Of a stretch of 64,000 nucleotides of DNA, positions 17,881 to 27,844 are shown piece after piece (position 1 is the stretch's first letter; each line of letters starts with the position of its first letter). The position numbers were made by a program, and so were the translations under genes. Under the pieces are notes generated by a model, which did not search any database, had not been told where the DNA came from, and saw only the letters and a program-made list of their open reading frames with translations. Where the stretch lies: NCBI GenBank assembly GCA_031550525.1, contig JAVBON010000004.1:170170-234169 (forward strand), read 5' to 3'. The stretch comes from WRHT01 sp031550525. GTDB lineage: Bacteria > Desulfobacterota > Desulfovibrionia > Desulfovibrionales > Desulfovibrionaceae.

Positions 17881-20800
17881 CTATACCGTGCTATTTGTAA
17901 GGTTTTCTTCCCATAAGGCCAATTCCGCCCCCAGGTCGGGGCCGGGCAAAACGCGGTAGTTAGGCAACTGCATATGGCACTGTTTGCCTTGCCCGTACAA
18001 AAACATATTAAATTCAACCGTGCCTTTGTGGCGTTGCAAAATATCCTGCAAGCCACTCACGTGCTCGGGTGTAATCAAATCCAGGCTGCACTCCATTTCC
18101 CACGGCGAGTTGTTGCCGCGCACCGCGTCAATAAGCGGCCTGACGGATTCGCCAATCAACTTTATTTCTTTTAAAGGGGCGTCTTCATCTTCATAGCCCT
18201 GCCCGCTGCCGCCGGAATCGGCGTCTCTGTCGCGCGATATGGTGGCGGTAAGCTCAACAGGCACATCAGGCGCGAGCAAGTGCCGCGCCTGCTCGTAGCT
18301 TTTTGAAAAAAACAGGCATTCTCCGCTGGCCGTAAGGTCGTTTATCTGGCAAACAGCCATTTTGCTGCCCTTTTTGGTGAGCTTGTCCGTAATATTGCTC
18401 ATGAGTATGGCAACCTTTACGGTCATGCCGGGCGCGAGGTCGCGCACATCTTCCAGCGCGGCCAGGCCCATGCGCTGTATGTCTCTTCTGTAGGGCTGCA
18501 AGGGGTGGCTGGAGAGGAAAAAGCCCAAGGCATCCTTTTCAAAGCCCAGTTTAATGTCATCGGGCCATTCGCCCATTTTCTGCTCGGGGCAATCAAGGCC
18601 TATGCCGCCAATTTTGGGCTCGCTCTTGCCTTCAAGCATAAGGCTGAGCATGGACATCTGGTTTGAGTTGGCGTCTTTCTGTTTTTTCTGTGCCCTGCCC
18701 ACCACCACATCCAGGCTGGTCATAAGGGCTTGGCGCGAGCATTTTAAAAAGTCGAAGGCCCCGCTTTTAATCAGGTTTTCAAGCACCCTTTTGGTTACCT
18801 TGCGCAAGTTTACACGGCAGCACAGGTCATACAGCGAGACATAGGGGCCGTCTTTTTCACGCGCCTCTATAATTTCGCGTATGGCCTCTCCGCCCACGTT
18901 CTTGATGCCGCCCAGCCCGAAGAGAATACGACCGTCTTGCACGGAAAAAGTGCTGCGGCTTTCCTGCACGGATGGAGCCTCGACCTTTATGCCCATATCT
19001 TTGCAGGCGGCCACGTATTTGAGCACCTTATCCTGATCGCCCATTTCCGATGTAAGCAGAGCGGCCATAAATTCGGGCTTATAGTGGGTTTTAAGGTAGG
19101 CCGTGTGGTATGAGACCACCGCATAGGCGGCTGAGTGCGACTTGTTGAAGCCGTATTCCGCAAATTTTTCCATCAGGTCGAAAATGTCTGAAGCCACTTC
19201 CTGCTTCACATTGTTCTCGGCAGCGCCCTTTAAGAACTTTTCACGCTCGGCGGCCATGGCCTCGGGCTTTTTCTTGCCCATGGCCCGGCGCAGCATATCG
19301 GCCCCGCCAAGGGTGTAGTTGGCGATAATCTGCCCGATCTGCATGACCTGCTCCTGGTAGACTATAACCCCGTAGGTGTCTTTAAGGCAGTTTTCAAGGC
19401 TCGGGTGCGGGTATTCGACTTGTACGACGCCGTGTTTGCGGTCGATAAACTCGTCCACCATGTTCGCGCCAAGGGGGCCGGGGCGGTAAAGGGCCAGCAT
19501 GGCGATGATATCTTCAAACACGTTGGGCTTGAGCTTGCGCAGATATTTGCGCATGCCGCTGCTTTCCACCTGAAATACGCCGTCGGTGTCGCCGCTGGAG
19601 TAAAGCCTGTAGGTTGCGGGGTCGTCAAAGGGCAAGGTATCCAGATCCGGCGCTTCCCTGCCCTGGGCGGTAATAAGATCCAGCGTATCCTGAATAAGGG
19701 TCATGGTGCGCAGGCCCAGAAAGTCGAACTTTACCAAACCCACTTCTTCCACGATATTTTTATCGTACTGCGTTACAATTTCGTTTTTCTTGCCGCGATA
19801 CAGCGGCAGATACTCCACCATGGGCTTGTCGGATATAACCACGCCGGCGGCATGCGTGGAGGCGTGGCGGGCCAGTCCCTCAAGGCGCAAGGCTATGTCT
19901 ATTAGCTTGGTTACCTGCGGGTCGGTATCGTACAGAACTTTCAGCTCCGGCTCCTGTTCAAGGGCCTTGGTGAGCGTCATTTTCAGATCTTCAGGAATCA
20001 GCTTGGCTATGCGGTTGGTATCCACATAGTTAATACCCAAGGCGCGGCCAACGTCTTTAACCGCCGCCTTGGCCTTCATGGTGCCGAAGGTTGTGATTTG
20101 CGATACGGAATCCTCGCCATAGCGCTCGCTTACATATTGCAGCACGTCAAGGCGCTTGCGCTCGCAAAAATCCACGTCGATATCGGGCAGGCTCACGCGC
20201 TCGGGGTTCAAAAAGCGCTCGAACAGCAGGTTGTAGGGGATAGGATCAAGGTTAGTGATGCGCAAGGCCCACGAGACTATGGAACCAGCCGCGCTGCCGC
20301 GCCCCGGACCCACCGGCACGTTGTTGTTTTTGGCCCAGTTTATAAAGTCCTGCACAATCAGGAAGTAGCCTTGGTAGCCCATGTTGCCTATGACATCCAG
20401 CTCCATTTCAAGGCGCTGGCGGTACAGGTCTCTGTCAACATCGTAGGTTATTTTGGCAAGGCGCTCTTCCAGACCCTCACGGGAGAGCCTGCGGAACTCG
20501 TCATCCAGCGAAACGCCCTCGGGCAAATCATAGCGCGGAAAATAAGCCTTGTTGAACTCAAAGTTATAATCCTCGCACATATCCACAATGCGTCCGGCAT
20601 TTTCCAGAGCTTCCGGCGCCCAGGCAAAGTCCTTTTCCATCTCCTCCACGGATTTATAGTACAACTCATGCGTATCCATACGCATGCGGTTGGTCTCGTT
20701 AACCGTGGCCTGAGTCTGTATGCACAAAAGCACGTCGTGCGCCTCGACGTCGTCTTTGCGCAGGTAGTGGCAGTCGTTGGTGGCAACCAAAGGCAGGTCT

Positions 20801-21384
20801 AGCTCCTTGGAAAGCTCCAGCAGGCCCTTATTGACGGATGCTTGCTCAATAAGCCCGTTTTCCTGCACTTCCAGAAAAAAGCGGCCGGGGAAAATGGCGC
20901 TGTATTCTTCGCACAACCGTTTCGCGGCTTCTTTGCCCTTACGCTGCAACGCGCGGGGAATCTCGCCGCTCAAACAGGCGGACAGCGCGATAACACCATC
21001 GGAATAACGGCGTAAAATATCTTTATCCACACGAGGCTTGTAGTGAAAACCAAACAAAGCCCCATGCGTGACAATTTTTACCAGGTTGTGGTAGCCAACA
21101 AGGTTTTGGGCCAGCAACACCAGGTGATAACGCTCTTTGCCGCGTTCCGGGCTTCTGTCGGTGTGATCGGGGCACACATACACTTCGCAGCCTATTATGG
21201 CTTTAAGGCCGCTCTTCTTGGCCTCTTTATAAAAAGGAATAGCGCCGTGCAGGTTGCCGTGGTCCGTAATGGCAACGGCCGACATGCCGAAATCTTTGGC
21301 CTGAACGCACAAATCCTTTATACGTATGGCTCCGTCAAGCAGACTGTATTCGGTATGACAATGCAAGTGCGCGAAATTTTGCAT
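17881..21384 (-). CDS. dnaE: DNA polymerase III alpha subunit
   Basis: 1167 residues, normal for DnaE1-type replicative polymerases. N-terminal PHP domain begins FAHLHCHTEYSLLDGAIRI; the polymerase active site contains PDIDVDFCERKR near 400 and GPGRGSAAGSIVSWALRI near 360; the finger region has ATHAAGVVISDKP and YRPGPLGANMVDEFI; the C-terminus contains the OB-fold (VKVAILMSNITDKLTKKGSKMA). Catalyses chromosome replication as part of the holoenzyme. No adjacent replication genes; dnaX is about 6 kb away on the other strand. Confidence 0.98.
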   Translation of the reverse strand: MQNFAHLHCHTEYSLLDGAIRIKDLCVQAKDFGMSAVAITDHGNLHGAIPFYKEAKKSGLKAIIGCEVYVCPDHTDRSPERGKERYHLVLLAQNLVGYHNLVKIVTHGALFGFHYKPRVDKDILRRYSDGVIALSACLSGEIPRALQRKGKEAAKRLCEEYSAIFPGRFFLEVQENGLIEQASVNKGLLELSKELDLPLVATNDCHYLRKDDVEAHDVLLCIQTQATVNETNRMRMDTHELYYKSVEEMEKDFAWAPEALENAGRIVDMCEDYNFEFNKAYFPRYDLPEGVSLDDEFRRLSREGLEERLAKITYDVDRDLYRQRLEMELDVIGNMGYQGYFLIVQDFINWAKNNNVPVGPGRGSAAGSIVSWALRITNLDPIPYNLLFERFLNPERVSLPDIDVDFCERKRLDVLQYVSERYGEDSVSQITTFGTMKAKAAVKDVGRALGINYVDTNRIAKLIPEDLKMTLTKALEQEPELKVLYDTDPQVTKLIDIALRLEGLARHASTHAAGVVISDKPMVEYLPLYRGKKNEIVTQYDKNIVEEVGLVKFDFLGLRTMTLIQDTLDLITAQGREAPDLDTLPFDDPATYRLYSSGDTDGVFQVESSGMRKYLRKLKPNVFEDIIAMLALYRPGPLGANMVDEFIDRKHGVVQVEYPHPSLENCLKDTYGVIVYQEQVMQIGQIIANYTLGGADMLRRAMGKKKPEAMAAEREKFLKGAAENNVKQEVASDIFDLMEKFAEYGFNKSHSAAYAVVSYHTAYLKTHYKPEFMAALLTSEMGDQDKVLKYVAACKDMGIKVEAPSVQESRSTFSVQDGRILFGLGGIKNVGGEAIREIIEAREKDGPYVSLYDLCCRVNLRKVTKRVLENLIKSGAFDFLKCSRQALMTSLDVVVGRAQKKQKDANSNQMSMLSLMLEGKSEPKIGGIGLDCPEQKMGEWPDDIKLGFEKDALGFFLSSHPLQPYRRDIQRMGLAALEDVRDLAPGMTVKVAILMSNITDKLTKKGSKMAVCQINDLTASGECLFFSKSYEQARHLLAPDVPVELTATISRDRDADSGGSGQGYEDEDAPLKEIKLIGESVRPLIDAVRGNNSPWEMECSLDLITPEHVSGLQDILQRHKGTVEFNMFLYGQGKQCHMQLPNYRVLPGPDLGAELALWEENLTNSTV

Positions 21385-21639
21385 ATTATTTAAAGTCTTC
21401 TGAAAGTTTAGAAAAAATATAAAGAAAGTTTGAACTAACTAGTAACAGCTTTTTTCAAAAGCCACAATGCTACAGGCATAATGTTTTATGGACAAGGTTG
21501 CAAGACTTTACATGTGCTGGTAGTGATTTCGCAGATTTTTTAAGTAACGTTTTTTTCAGGCGCTTTTTTCATGCCACGCCCCTGTATGAAATTTTGTTTT
21601 ATTTGCAAAAACCATTCAAATTTGTAACGAATACCACTT
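21385..21639. other. Divergent promoter region dnaE / HD-domain gene
   Basis: 255 bases, AT-rich, no supported gene. It must carry the divergent promoters for dnaE and the HD-domain protein. I see no clear consensus boxes. Confidence 0.4.
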
Positions 21640-22809
21640 ATGACGCTCAACACACCAAATATGCTCAGAACTTGCAGGCATACAGCGCGTTTTTGCTTTT
21701 GCGCGCTGGCGCTTCACCCCGCCTTTACCGCTGCGGCCTTTGCGGCATCCGCCAATTTGCGGGCATCGGCGGATATGCCCGAACATGCCGGAGCCATGGA
21801 TGTTTTTTTGTCCGGAATGGCTGGCAAAACCATATTTGTGTCGGTTTTATTTTTGGGGGTAATGCTGTTTTTGCGCCTTCTTTACGGGCCGAAAGGCTGG
21901 CTGCGCGAAAAGCGTTGGGATGAAATGAATGTGGAGTTCAAAGCTGCGGAAGAGAAAAGCGCGGCTATCAAAACCGCAAAAAGAATACACAAAAAACGCC
22001 GCGTGGTGCTGGCTCCGCTGCTTGCCGCCGAGGGTGAACAACTAAGCGCCTATGCCGAAAGCTTTTTTAACGGCAGCCCGCAAAATGACAAACCCATGGG
22101 CCTTAAGCTGGAGCACAGCGCCAATGTGCTGAAAAACGCCTGGATTATAGCCGCGCGGGAAGAGGTTTTTTATGGCCCGGCAGGCCAACGCGGCAATAAG
22201 CCTGAACTAGACCGTGCCCTGCTGTTGGCCGCGCTTTACCATGATGTGGGCCGTTTTGAGCAGGTAAAAAGATTCGGCACCTTTAAGGATGCCGACTCCC
22301 TAAACCACGGGCTGCTTGGCGCAAGCATACTCTCCGACCCGCGTTTCATGAGCGCGGAGACCGCCGAAATGCGTAAACTAGTGCGGGGGGCAGTGCTTAT
22401 GCACAACCGGCTGGCGCTGCCAGCCATAATGCCGCGCCCGCTGGAACTGGTGCTGAAAGGCGTGCGCGATGCAGACAAGCTGGACATAATTAATATAATG
22501 CGGGAAGAAATATCACCCGGAAAAATTCCTGATAAAACCGTTACTCTCGGCCTTGAGGATGCCCCAGGCCAATATAGCGACCACGCCTTTGAAGCGGTGC
22601 TTTCAGGAGTTCCGGTGGAGTACGCGAAAATGCGCTACGTAAACGATTTTCGCCTGTTATTATGCAGTTGGGTGGCAAGTCTTGAATTTGCGGCAAGCAA
22701 ACAGATACTGGCCCGGCGCGGGTATATGGAAGAAATAATGAGCGGACTTCCGCAAAACGGCGATATGGAGAAAGTGCGTAACCAAGTGCGTGAGTTGCTG
22801 GGGCAATAA
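21640..22809 (+). CDS. Membrane-anchored HD-domain phosphohydrolase-like protein
   Basis: 389 residues. A signal peptide or anchor (about 8-36), then a second hydrophobic helix TIFVSVLFLGVMLFLRLLY (about 65-83), then a cytoplasmic HD domain. Metal ligands are visible in order: LEHSANV (His), LLAALYHDVGRFEQ (His-Asp near 206), SLNHGLLGA, VLMHNRLALP and RDADKLDIINIM (Asp near 280). HD domains hydrolyse phosphoester bonds in nucleotides or second messengers; the present sequence lacks the HD-GYP motif and no synthetase domain is fused. Substrate unknown. The first Met has no good ribosome site; the Met at residue 8 is an alternative start. Confidence 0.7.
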   Translation: MTLNTPNMLRTCRHTARFCFCALALHPAFTAAAFAASANLRASADMPEHAGAMDVFLSGMAGKTIFVSVLFLGVMLFLRLLYGPKGWLREKRWDEMNVEFKAAEEKSAAIKTAKRIHKKRRVVLAPLLAAEGEQLSAYAESFFNGSPQNDKPMGLKLEHSANVLKNAWIIAAREEVFYGPAGQRGNKPELDRALLLAALYHDVGRFEQVKRFGTFKDADSLNHGLLGASILSDPRFMSAETAEMRKLVRGAVLMHNRLALPAIMPRPLELVLKGVRDADKLDIINIMREEISPGKIPDKTVTLGLEDAPGQYSDHAFEAVLSGVPVEYAKMRYVNDFRLLLCSWVASLEFAASKQILARRGYMEEIMSGLPQNGDMEKVRNQVRELLGQ

Positions 22810-22871
22810 GAATTAGGGCAGCGCCACACAAGAACATATGGGAAAAATTGGAAGCTGCTTCACCCTGTAAG

Positions 22872-22921
22872 GTCTTTAACAATAAAGCCGCGTTGTTAAA
22901 CGCGGCTTTATTGTTAAAGAC
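22872..22921. terminator. Bidirectional intrinsic terminator
   Basis: A 21-base perfect inverted repeat (22872-22892 and 22901-22921, GC core GCCGCG/CGCGGC) with an eight-base loop and A/T-rich outer arms. It separates the convergent HD-domain gene and argH. Confidence 0.92.
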
Positions 22922-22934
22922 ATGTCGATTCCGG

Positions 22935-24314
22935 CTACCCTAGCCAGGCGCGCAACTTTTTAAGCTGGGCGTCAACAGAGGCCGGGCCAGTGCCGCCGTG
23001 GCTCTGGCGGCGGCCTACTGCCGCTTCCGCCGTAAGCACGGCATACACGTCGCTGTCTATTTTATTGCAGATAGACTGAAAATCCATCAAAGAAAGCTCG
23101 TCCAGCACCATTTTTTTACCTTCGGCCATAGCCACGGCCCGGCCGGTAATATGGTGCGCCTCGCGAAAAGGCACGCCCTTGCCCACCAAATAGTCGGCAA
23201 GCTCGGTGGCGTTAACATAGCCACGGCTTAGGGCCTTGCGCATGTTGCCCGCGTCAAACCTCAGCTCGGCCAGCATGCCCGCCATTATCTCCAGCGACAT
23301 GCCAAGGGTGTCATCCACCATGAAAAACTGTTCCTTATCTTCCTGCAAGTCACGGTTATAGGTCATGGGCAGGCCCTTTATAACCGTAAGCAGGGCCATA
23401 AGCGCGCCATATACGCGCCCTGTTTTGCCGCGCACCAGTTCGGCCACGTCGGGGTTTTTCTTTTGCGGCATAATGCTGGAACCTGTGGAATAGCCGTCGG
23501 GCAAAGCCACAAAGCCGAAAGTGGAGTTGGCCCAGAGAATTATATCCTCACACAGGCGTGAGAGATGCGCCATGCACAAACTGGCGCAGAACAATGATTC
23601 CACCGCGAAATCGCGGTCGGAAACCGCATCCATGCTGTTATCAAACACATTGTCAAAGCCGACTTCATCAGCCACGGCGGCGGGGTCCAGCGGATAGGTG
23701 GTGCCCGCAAGGGCGGCCGCGCCAAGGGGAGACACCCTTATGCGTTTAAGGGCATCGGTTACGCGCTCATAGTCTCTTTTAAGCATCCAGGCGTAGGCCA
23801 GCAGATGCTGGGCCAGACTGACTGGCTGGGCGGCCTGCAAATGCGTATAGCCGGGCAGGAGTACGGTTCTGTGAAGTTCGGAATGCTTTACCAGCACGCT
23901 CACAAGGGCTTTTATGCGCTCCTTCCAGCCTTCAAGGGCATCGGCCGTATAAAGCCGGAAGGAAAGAGCCACCTGGTCGTTGCGACTGCGCCCGGTATGT
24001 AGCTTTTTACCCACATCGCCAATAAGCTCTGTAAGACGGCTTTCAATATTCATGTGCACGTCTTCGAGAGACGTGCGCCATTCAAACCCGCCAGCATCAA
24101 TCTCGGCCCGCACTTTCTGCAGGCCATTCACTATGGCGTCGGCCTCGCTCCCCTGCAGCACTCCCTGGGCCGCCAACATATGCGCGTGGGCAATTGAGCC
24201 TGCGATATCGTGCCTGTAAAGCTTGCTGTCATAAGAAACAGATTCGGTAAATATTTCGGTAAGAGGAACCGTAGCGGCGCTAAAGCGCCCGCCCCACATC
24301 TTCTTTTCTGCCAT
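22935..24314 (-). CDS. argH: Argininosuccinate lyase
   Basis: 459 residues. Catalyses the last step of arginine synthesis, argininosuccinate to arginine and fumarate. The fumarase/ASL signature GSSIMPQKKNPD near 280, HTGRSRNDQVALSFRLY near 104 and LPGYTHLQAAQPVS near 153 are intact. Third gene in the argF-argG-argH order, 21 bases after argG. Confidence 0.98.
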   Translation of the reverse strand: MAEKKMWGGRFSAATVPLTEIFTESVSYDSKLYRHDIAGSIAHAHMLAAQGVLQGSEADAIVNGLQKVRAEIDAGGFEWRTSLEDVHMNIESRLTELIGDVGKKLHTGRSRNDQVALSFRLYTADALEGWKERIKALVSVLVKHSELHRTVLLPGYTHLQAAQPVSLAQHLLAYAWMLKRDYERVTDALKRIRVSPLGAAALAGTTYPLDPAAVADEVGFDNVFDNSMDAVSDRDFAVESLFCASLCMAHLSRLCEDIILWANSTFGFVALPDGYSTGSSIMPQKKNPDVAELVRGKTGRVYGALMALLTVIKGLPMTYNRDLQEDKEQFFMVDDTLGMSLEIMAGMLAELRFDAGNMRKALSRGYVNATELADYLVGKGVPFREAHHITGRAVAMAEGKKMVLDELSLMDFQSICNKIDSDVYAVLTAEAAVGRRQSHGGTGPASVDAQLKKLRAWLG

Positions 24315-24335
24315 GGTCGCGCCTTGTGTGTGAAA

Positions 24336-25538
24336 TTATTTAATCAAATCTTTCCTGTAGCCCTGAATGCGCAAACCATTAAGGCGTATAAACCCGGCAG
24401 CATCGGCCTGGTTGTACACATGATCTTCTTCAAAGGTCGCAAGATCCTGACGGAACAACGAATACGGCGATTTGCGGCCCACAGGCAGCACGTTGCCCTT
24501 GTAAAGTTTAAGGCGCACAACGCCGCTTACCCTTTCTTGGGTTTTATCCACCAGCGCCTGAATGGCCTCGCGTTCCGGCGCGTACCAAAAACCGTTGTAA
24601 ATGGAGGCGCTGTATTGCGGTATGAGGCTGTCGCGCAGGCGCATAACTTCACGGTCCATGGTTATGCCTTCCAGGTCGCGGTGCGCCGCGAACAGTATGG
24701 CGCCGCCGGGGGTTTCGTACACGCCTCGCGCCTTCATGCCCACAAAGCGGTTTTCCACAATATCTATGCGGCCAATGCCATGTTTGCCGCCGATTTTGTT
24801 CAGTTCCTTAATCATGCCCGCAGGAGTGAGCTTTTTGCCGTTAAGGGCCACCGCGTTGCCGGCTTCAAATTCAATTTCAATATATTCCGGCGTGTCTGGG
24901 GCTTTTTCCGGCGGAACCGTCATCACATAGCTGCCCGGCCCGGCTTCGTTCCAGGTATTTTCAAGCTCGCTACCCTCAAAACTCAGGTGCAGCATGTTTC
25001 TATCCATACTATAATGCTTGGAGCCGGACGAAAGCGGAATGCCGTGTTTCTCGGCAAAAGCGGTAAGATCTGAACGGGACTTCAAATCCCAAAAACGCCA
25101 GGGGGCTATTACCCGCAAATCCGGCGCCAGAGAATTTACCGAAAGCTCGAAACGCACCTGGTCGTTTCCCTTGCCGGTTGCGCCGTGCGCAACGGCATCG
25201 GCCTTGTTTTCGCGGGCTATTTCCACAAGGCGCTTGGCTATAAGCGGCCGGGCTATGGAGGTGCCCAGCAGATAGCGGTTTTCGTAAATGGCCCCGGCCC
25301 TGAACATGGGGTAAATGAAGTCGCTGGCGAATTCTTCCTGCATATCTTCAACATAGGCTTTTACCGCGCCGGTGTTCAGCGCTTTTTTATCCACCCCGTC
25401 CAGGTCTTCTTCCTGCCCAAGGTCGCAGGTAAGGGTTATTACCTGGCACTTGTAGGTCTCCTGCAGCCATTTAAGGATGACGGACGTATCCATGCCGCCG
25501 GAATAAGCCAGAACCACTTTTTTAATGTCTTTGCTCAT
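24336..25538 (-). CDS. argG: Argininosuccinate synthase
   Basis: 400 residues. ATP-pyrophosphatase loop VVLAYSGGMDTSVIL at 8-22; ATGKGNDQVRFEL near 117 binds citrulline and aspartate; C-terminal ESRFVGMKARGVYETPGG-like block (NRFVGMKARGVYETPGG). Joins citrulline and aspartate using ATP. Lies between argF and argH. Confidence 0.98.
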   Translation of the reverse strand: MSKDIKKVVLAYSGGMDTSVILKWLQETYKCQVITLTCDLGQEEDLDGVDKKALNTGAVKAYVEDMQEEFASDFIYPMFRAGAIYENRYLLGTSIARPLIAKRLVEIARENKADAVAHGATGKGNDQVRFELSVNSLAPDLRVIAPWRFWDLKSRSDLTAFAEKHGIPLSSGSKHYSMDRNMLHLSFEGSELENTWNEAGPGSYVMTVPPEKAPDTPEYIEIEFEAGNAVALNGKKLTPAGMIKELNKIGGKHGIGRIDIVENRFVGMKARGVYETPGGAILFAAHRDLEGITMDREVMRLRDSLIPQYSASIYNGFWYAPEREAIQALVDKTQERVSGVVRLKLYKGNVLPVGRKSPYSLFRQDLATFEEDHVYNQADAAGFIRLNGLRIQGYRKDLIK

Positions 25539-25689
25539 TTTATTGTTTACCCGTGTATTTTTTTATGCCTTTGCGCCAGGCGTTAATGCCAAGGCCAAGG
25601 CGGTATATGCGTAGTTAAAATTTAAAATTGCCCTACTGTGCCAAGCGTTTTCAAACACCGCTTGTTGCGCGGCGGCGCGTGAGAAAATT

Positions 25690-26601
25690 TTAAGCCTGAT
25701 CTTCGGTAAACGCCCATTCCAGAATAGCCTTTTGCATGTGCAAACGGTTTTCGGCCTGGTCGAAAATTATGGAATTTTCGCTTTCCAGCACTTCTTCCGT
25801 CACTTCCTCGCCCCTATGCGCGGGCAGGCAGTGCATAAACTTCGCGCCAGGCGCGGCCAGAGCCATAAGCTCTTTGGTCACGCAAAAATTCCTGAAGGCC
25901 TTTTCGCGCTCTTTCTGTTCCTGCTCCTGCCCCATGGAGGCCCATACGTCGGTGTTCACATAATGAGCGCCGTCAACGGCCATGCGCGGGTCGTGCGTCA
26001 TAAAAATCTTGGCCCCGGCCTGCATGCAGAAAGAAGCCAAATCCCTATCCGGCTCATAGCCTTCAGGAAAAGCCATAAACAATTCAAACGGAAAGAATAT
26101 GGCCGCTTCCATCCAGGAGTTGGCAACGTTGTTTCCGTCGCCTATCCAGGCCACGCGAACTTTGGAAAGATCCGGCGTGCGCTCGTATATGGTAAGCAAG
26201 TCGCTCATAATCTGGCAGGGGTGGCCTTCGTCCGTAAGGGCGTTTATAACAGGTATGCTGCCATAGTCCATAAGCTCTTGCAGCCTCTCCTGCCCGAAAG
26301 TGCGCACAACCATGCCGTCGCAATAGCGTGAAATTACCCTTGCGGTGTCGCGCAGCGGTTCGGAGCGGCCCAACTGGCTTTCGGCCGGAGTCATGAATAT
26401 AACTTGCCCGCCAAGCTGCTTGACGGCCACATCAAAGGAAAGCCTGGTGCGGGTGGAGGATTTTTCAAAAATCATGACCACATTCTTGTTTTCAAGAATA
26501 TTGCCGTGGTATTTTGTGTCTTTCATCTCCTTGGCGCGGGCCAGCACGGCCCTTGCCCCGTCAAAACCAAGATCACGAATGCGGATAAAGTGTTTGCTCA
26601 T
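25690..26601 (-). CDS. argF: Ornithine carbamoyltransferase
   Basis: 303 residues from ATG 26601, which has AAGGA eight bases ahead. The frame is open 86 codons further upstream but that extension has no family similarity. Carbamoyl-phosphate motif FEKSSTRTRLSFDVAV near 48, TPAESQLGRSEPLRDTARV, ALTDEGHPCQIMSDLLT and the ornithine loop FMHCLPAHRGEEV are all present. Converts ornithine and carbamoyl phosphate to citrulline. First gene of the arg run; 151 bases separate it from argG. Confidence 0.97.
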   Translation of the reverse strand: MSKHFIRIRDLGFDGARAVLARAKEMKDTKYHGNILENKNVVMIFEKSSTRTRLSFDVAVKQLGGQVIFMTPAESQLGRSEPLRDTARVISRYCDGMVVRTFGQERLQELMDYGSIPVINALTDEGHPCQIMSDLLTIYERTPDLSKVRVAWIGDGNNVANSWMEAAIFFPFELFMAFPEGYEPDRDLASFCMQAGAKIFMTHDPRMAVDGAHYVNTDVWASMGQEQEQKEREKAFRNFCVTKELMALAAPGAKFMHCLPAHRGEEVTEEVLESENSIIFDQAENRLHMQKAILEWAFTEDQA

Positions 26602-26895
26602 GTCTACGTCCTTGCAAGTGATATACTCCGGCAGCCGGGCCGGAATGTCGCTGGTCAAATCAAATAATGCGAACCAAAAGAGATTATTAGAACTAAAGCG
26701 GCACTTTTGTAAAGCCTGAGTTGGCCTGATGCGGTAATAAAAGCAGCTTTCATGCTCCTCCATTCGGGCCGGTTTACATAAAACAAACCGTTCATATGGC
26801 AAAAACAGCCAACTCCGCCAGCTTTGGGCAGTACAACCCAAACGGGCGCTCCGCCGCAATTGCCCTTCGCCACATTACGGTATAAACTCCGGCAC
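26602..26895. other. Divergent region argF / UPF0280
   Basis: 294 bases without a supported gene. It contains the argF leader and promoter. A CCGGTTT/AAACCG stem sits near 26769-26790. I looked for an ArgR-type palindrome and saw none that is convincing. Confidence 0.4.
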
Positions 26896-27636
26896 ATGAA
26901 AATATCTTATTCCATACGCTCATACCGCGCCCAAACCGGAAATGCGGACGAAAAAGCCTTTCAGGCCCAGCTTGAAGAAAGCGACCTGTGGATTGTATGC
27001 CTGAAAAACACCCCGGCGGATTTGCCGGAACAAGTATTGCGTTATCTGGGCGATTTGAGGGCCTCTCTTAAAGGCTGGATGAACATTGACCCGCAGTTCG
27101 GCCCCAGCCTTACGCCGCTGCCGCAACGCCCGGAAGCGCCGGAAATTGCGCAACGCATGCTGCGGGCAGGGGCCGCCATGCGGGTAGGCCCCATGGCGGC
27201 CGTGGCCGGGGCAGTGGCTCAGGCGGTATGCGAGCGTTTTGCGCAATATTCGTCTGAATTTGTGGTGGAAAACGGCGGAGATATTTTTATGCGCTCCACT
27301 CGCGAGCGGCGCGTGGCCCTGCTGCCGGACCCCTCCAGCGGCAGCGCCATAGGCCTGAAGTTCAGGGCGGATATGTTCCCGCTGGCCGTATGCTCGTCTT
27401 CTTCCACCATAGGGCACTCCCTAAGCTTCGGCAAAGGCGAGCTGGTTACGGTGGTGGGCAAAGACGCTGCCCTGGCCGATGCCGCGGCCACCCGCTACTG
27501 CAATTTGCTGCAAGGCCCGAAAGATATTGAAAAAATACTTGAAATGGCCCGTAAAAATCCCATGGTCACAGGCGTATTCGCCCAATGCGGCGAGCAAATG
27601 GGGTTATGGGGAGATATGGAACTGGTTGCCTTATAG
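26896..27636 (+). CDS. UPF0280 (ApbE-like fold) protein
   Basis: 246 residues from ATG 26896. The pattern matches UPF0280 proteins: an N-terminal DLWIV segment, the glycine/alanine-rich block RVGPMAAVAGAVAQAVCERF near 98-117, VENGGDIFM near 131 and the C-terminal VVGKDAALADAAATRYCNLL. The family shares the ApbE-like fold (flavin transfer) but its activity is not established. It is divergent from argF; this neighbour pair is the one I expect in Desulfovibrio. Confidence 0.8.
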   Translation: MKISYSIRSYRAQTGNADEKAFQAQLEESDLWIVCLKNTPADLPEQVLRYLGDLRASLKGWMNIDPQFGPSLTPLPQRPEAPEIAQRMLRAGAAMRVGPMAAVAGAVAQAVCERFAQYSSEFVVENGGDIFMRSTRERRVALLPDPSSGSAIGLKFRADMFPLAVCSSSSTIGHSLSFGKGELVTVVGKDAALADAAATRYCNLLQGPKDIEKILEMARKNPMVTGVFAQCGEQMGLWGDMELVAL

Positions 27637-27797
27637 GCGCGTTGCCCCTATGTTTTATTACCTTGTACCTGTGCCGGAAACACTTTTTCTTCCGATTACA
27701 TGCCGCAAGAGTATGCTCCCTTCATAAAACGTCTCTCTTCCTTGCCACAAGGCAAAAATACTCGTAGTGTCAACAGGCCCTAACGGTAAAAAGGTGC

Positions 27798-27826
27798 TTG
27801 ACCTGCGCGCCCCCTTTACTTAGTTT
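27798..27826 (+). promoter_or_regulatory. Possible sigma-70 promoter of dnaX
   Basis: TTGACC (27798-27803) and TAGTTT (27821-27826) are separated by 17 bases, and lie just ahead of the dnaX start. The -10 box is weak, so this is a suggestion only. Confidence 0.35.
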
Positions 27827-27844
27827 ATTGCACGAGAAAACACC